A program made the position numbers and the translations under genes. From assembly GCA_030765065.1 (NCBI GenBank), contig CM060977.1:132746295-132810294 (forward strand): a stretch of 64,000 nucleotides of DNA. The letters are read 5' to 3'. This document shows positions 34,525 through 64,000 of this stretch, in pieces. The stretch is from Deroplatys truncata. Lineage: Eukaryota; Arthropoda; Insecta; Mantodea; Mantidae. Positions within the stretch are counted from its first letter, which is position 1; each line of letters starts with the position of its first letter. Under the pieces are notes generated by a model that worked only from the letters and a program-made list of their open reading frames with translations, ran no database searches and was not told the DNA's origin.

Positions 34525-35578
34525 GATGACAACGATGAGCATCCAGATTCACAGATGTTACATGCTGTTAGCAACATTGGTACTTTAATTAACCAGCCTG
34601 TTTCTATTTAGTTAAGTGTTTCAACCTTAATCACACAAAGAAAACTTACATAGAGTATGTAATATCAATGTTTATGTGATATAGCTTTCAGCACAAAAGA
34701 CCATTTTTGCACCCAGCATCTTAGTGAACTTTTTCAAAATCAGCATTAAGTCAGGTATCACCACTTACATTTACACAACATTAATTATAATGTGCACAAA
34801 TAAGTGTAAATAGCAAAATATTTTCAATTTTAAGTTTTGTTAAACCTGGCCCAAACTAACTCCACATGGGAAGGGTTAAGGTTTAAGCTTAAATCAATAT
34901 ACTACCAAAACAAGAGATAAAGTATCAACAAAATTTCTGTAGTTTTATTTTAGTTATTGCAAACAAGTTTATGGCAGAGCTGCTTTTCCACAGCTGTAAT
35001 ATATTAGCAATGACAGTCTATGGACACAGTAAAAATTGCATAGGAATGCATATAAATCACAAGTTATCAATAGAGCAGAAGCTATATGGTAATTCAAGTA
35101 CATAAAACACCAACCAAAATTGAGAAAACTCATATGTAACTTGGATATTTCTACTCAGAGATCAAATAAAATGTTTTACTATTTAATGCACTGATTTATT
35201 TTAACCTCAGAAAGGCAATTTGCTTCCCGTAAAAAGAATTTCTTGGAGATTAACAGAAATGCTACTCGTATTTCAGAATTCACGTTTTTTATATATTTAT
35301 GTTCTAAGTTATTTTATGGAGGACCTTAGTTTTACATTTTCTTTCTGTATTTCATTAAAATTTACCGCAGTCTTTAAATTTTCATTGTTAAAAACTGACA
35401 AACATTTAAAGTCATATATAAGAGCACAGTATTACAAATAGTACCACAGCAGAGGTCCTGCTTCCATGAAAAGTCTTTAAGGACAATAATTTATGTTCAC
35501 CAGCCATGCAGTCAACAGAAATTACATTAGTTTGTTGACTCAATTTATACAAATGCCATTAAGCTTTTATCACCATCA
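34525..35578. other. Downstream flank and likely 3' UTR of ZnT6
   Basis: No frame or element was recognised. The part nearest 35578 should be 3' UTR; two AATAAA motifs on the minus strand offer possible ends. Confidence 0.4.
35195..35200 (-). terminator. Candidate polyadenylation signal for the ZnT6 transcript
   Basis: AATAAA on the minus strand about 380 nt after the ZnT6 stop codon. It is one of two nearby candidates (another is near 34944-34949), so the true cleavage site cannot be fixed from sequence alone. Confidence 0.3.
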
Positions 35579-63108
<27,530 letters not shown>

Positions 63109-63825
63109 CTGAAACAACAAGTAGAACTTTAGATTATACATTAGAAGCATTACATTTAAATAGTTCACTGCTTAGAGCTGTTTCCTTGCTAGATTATAAA
63201 ATCGGTTCCATAATATGCTGCTTTGACAATAATTGCCCTTGTGCAATAGCTGTGTATAGGCACTACGTTATTTCTTACCATTCAAGTTGTAATAAAAAAA
63301 ATGCATATATCTGTTTTTGTGAATATCTTTATTCATTAATGATGTATTTCATCATGTGATACTGGTCTTATACCAAAACCAGGAATCTACAAATTTACTT
63401 ATTTCACCTAAATTCAACTCTGGATATACCCTTAATCATCTTCAAGTGCAACAGTCAGAAATGCATCATTTTAAACCCAAATGGTTTTATATCTATGCTT
63501 GCTTCATGCAAAAATTAAATTATTAACATGCAAGTTCATCAATATTCATTATTCTGGGGTAGAAAACTTTTAAATGCTTTACCTTACAACGGGGAACATT
63601 GCATCTCTAAAGTTAAACTGAAAGGTCTTATGAAGAGACAATGAGATTTGTCAATATTCAGGAGGTACCATAAATTCTATTCACGTTTTAAAGAAGCAGA
63701 AGTGAGTGATAATCTGTTTGGTCCATATTTAAAAGACAAACTGGAAAGTATGACTAACCAATTAATGTAAACAAATATGCATTTCCTTATATTCATTACT
63801 TTACATTAGTAACAACTATAAAAAA
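63109..63825. other. ZnT6 intron sequence
   Basis: No ZnT6 exon encoding TM1-TM2 was found. Around 63555-63690 a frame resembling a LINE end (LLNALPYNG) is possible but weak. Confidence 0.35.
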
Positions 63826-64000
63826 ATCTGATGTGATACATTCACATTACTTTCCCTACCCTCTATCGTTTATTAGTGGGTACACAAAGTAGTTTTACTT
63901 AAGCTTATTACTTTCTTTAACATGTATAGTAAGTAGAAATATTGCATTTCACCTAAAAATATGATAATGAGATATCACCAGAAATACATGTTTTGAAGCC
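63826..64000. mobile_element. Two family A end fragments, head to head
   Basis: 63826-63905 is the left end (AAAATCTGATGTGATACATTC) in plus orientation. 63906-64000 is the right end in minus orientation (TTACTTTCTTTAACATG, AATATTGCATTTCACC, ACCAGAAATACATGTTTTGA), cut by the window edge. Confidence 0.65.

Noticed and set aside
63109..64000. Missing upstream exon of ZnT6
   Set aside because: I looked on the minus strand for a TM1-TM2 segment and a GT donor in the right phase and found none; it must lie outside the window.

Overview
The window is nuclear DNA from an arthropod, most likely an insect with a large, repeat-rich genome. Evidence: AT-rich sequence, genes split into small exons with GT/AG junctions, several tRNA-derived SINE families, Tc1/mariner, PIF/Harbinger and hAT transposons, non-LTR retrotransposon remnants and a Penelope-like fragment. 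I cannot name the species. There are no operons, CRISPR arrays or prokaryotic features.

Two cellular genes are supported, both on the minus strand. At 1375-1464 is one first coding exon (30 codons) that encodes a type II membrane anchor and resembles the start of a GALNT2-type Golgi glycosyltransferase; the gene continues below position 1. From 63108 down to 35579 run the last six coding exons of an SLC30A6 (ZnT6) zinc-transporter homologue. The exons join in frame through consensus splice sites and end in a TGA. Introns are 74 bp, 2.5 kb, 16.8 kb, 3.9 kb and 3.1 kb. The N-terminal exons lie beyond position 64000.

Almost everything else is mobile DNA. The dominant family (here 'family A') is about 0.8-1 kb, starts near AAAATCTGATGTGTTAC and ends near GTAGAGAAAGTAA. 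It carries the short inverted pair ACTTTCTCTACT / AGTAGAGAAAGT and holds a (CA)n microsatellite at one fixed internal site. About 18 full or partial copies occur, some tandem and some split by other insertions. One copy, inside the 16.8-kb ZnT6 intron, has an apparently uninterrupted (CA) tract of 2022 bp.

Region by region: 0-14 kb, family A copies, a nearly intact Tc1 element (4341-5748), an RNase H-type LINE tail (9955-10836) and SINEs. 14-28 kb, SINEs, two TA-flanked Tc1 relatives, a PIF/Harbinger element with TTA duplication (22780-23628), a decayed transposase and two 0.9-kb LTR-like repeats. 28-43 kb, SINEs with target duplications, two inverted 1.7-kb TA-flanked elements that each contain a family A copy, and a 0.8-kb Penelope-derived hairpin inside a ZnT6 intron. 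43-60 kb (the long intron), the giant CA tract, two Tc1 copies, a hAT element with an exact 8-bp duplication inside a LINE, a 2.6-kb LINE with reverse transcriptase, and a foldback element. 60-64 kb, ZnT6 exons, a decayed mariner split by a LINE, and a tandem duplication that reaches to 20 bp from a ZnT6 3' splice site.

The most unusual items are the 2-kb CA tract, the microsatellite-carrying family A, the intronic hairpin, and the set of nested insertions whose order can be read from exact target-site duplications.
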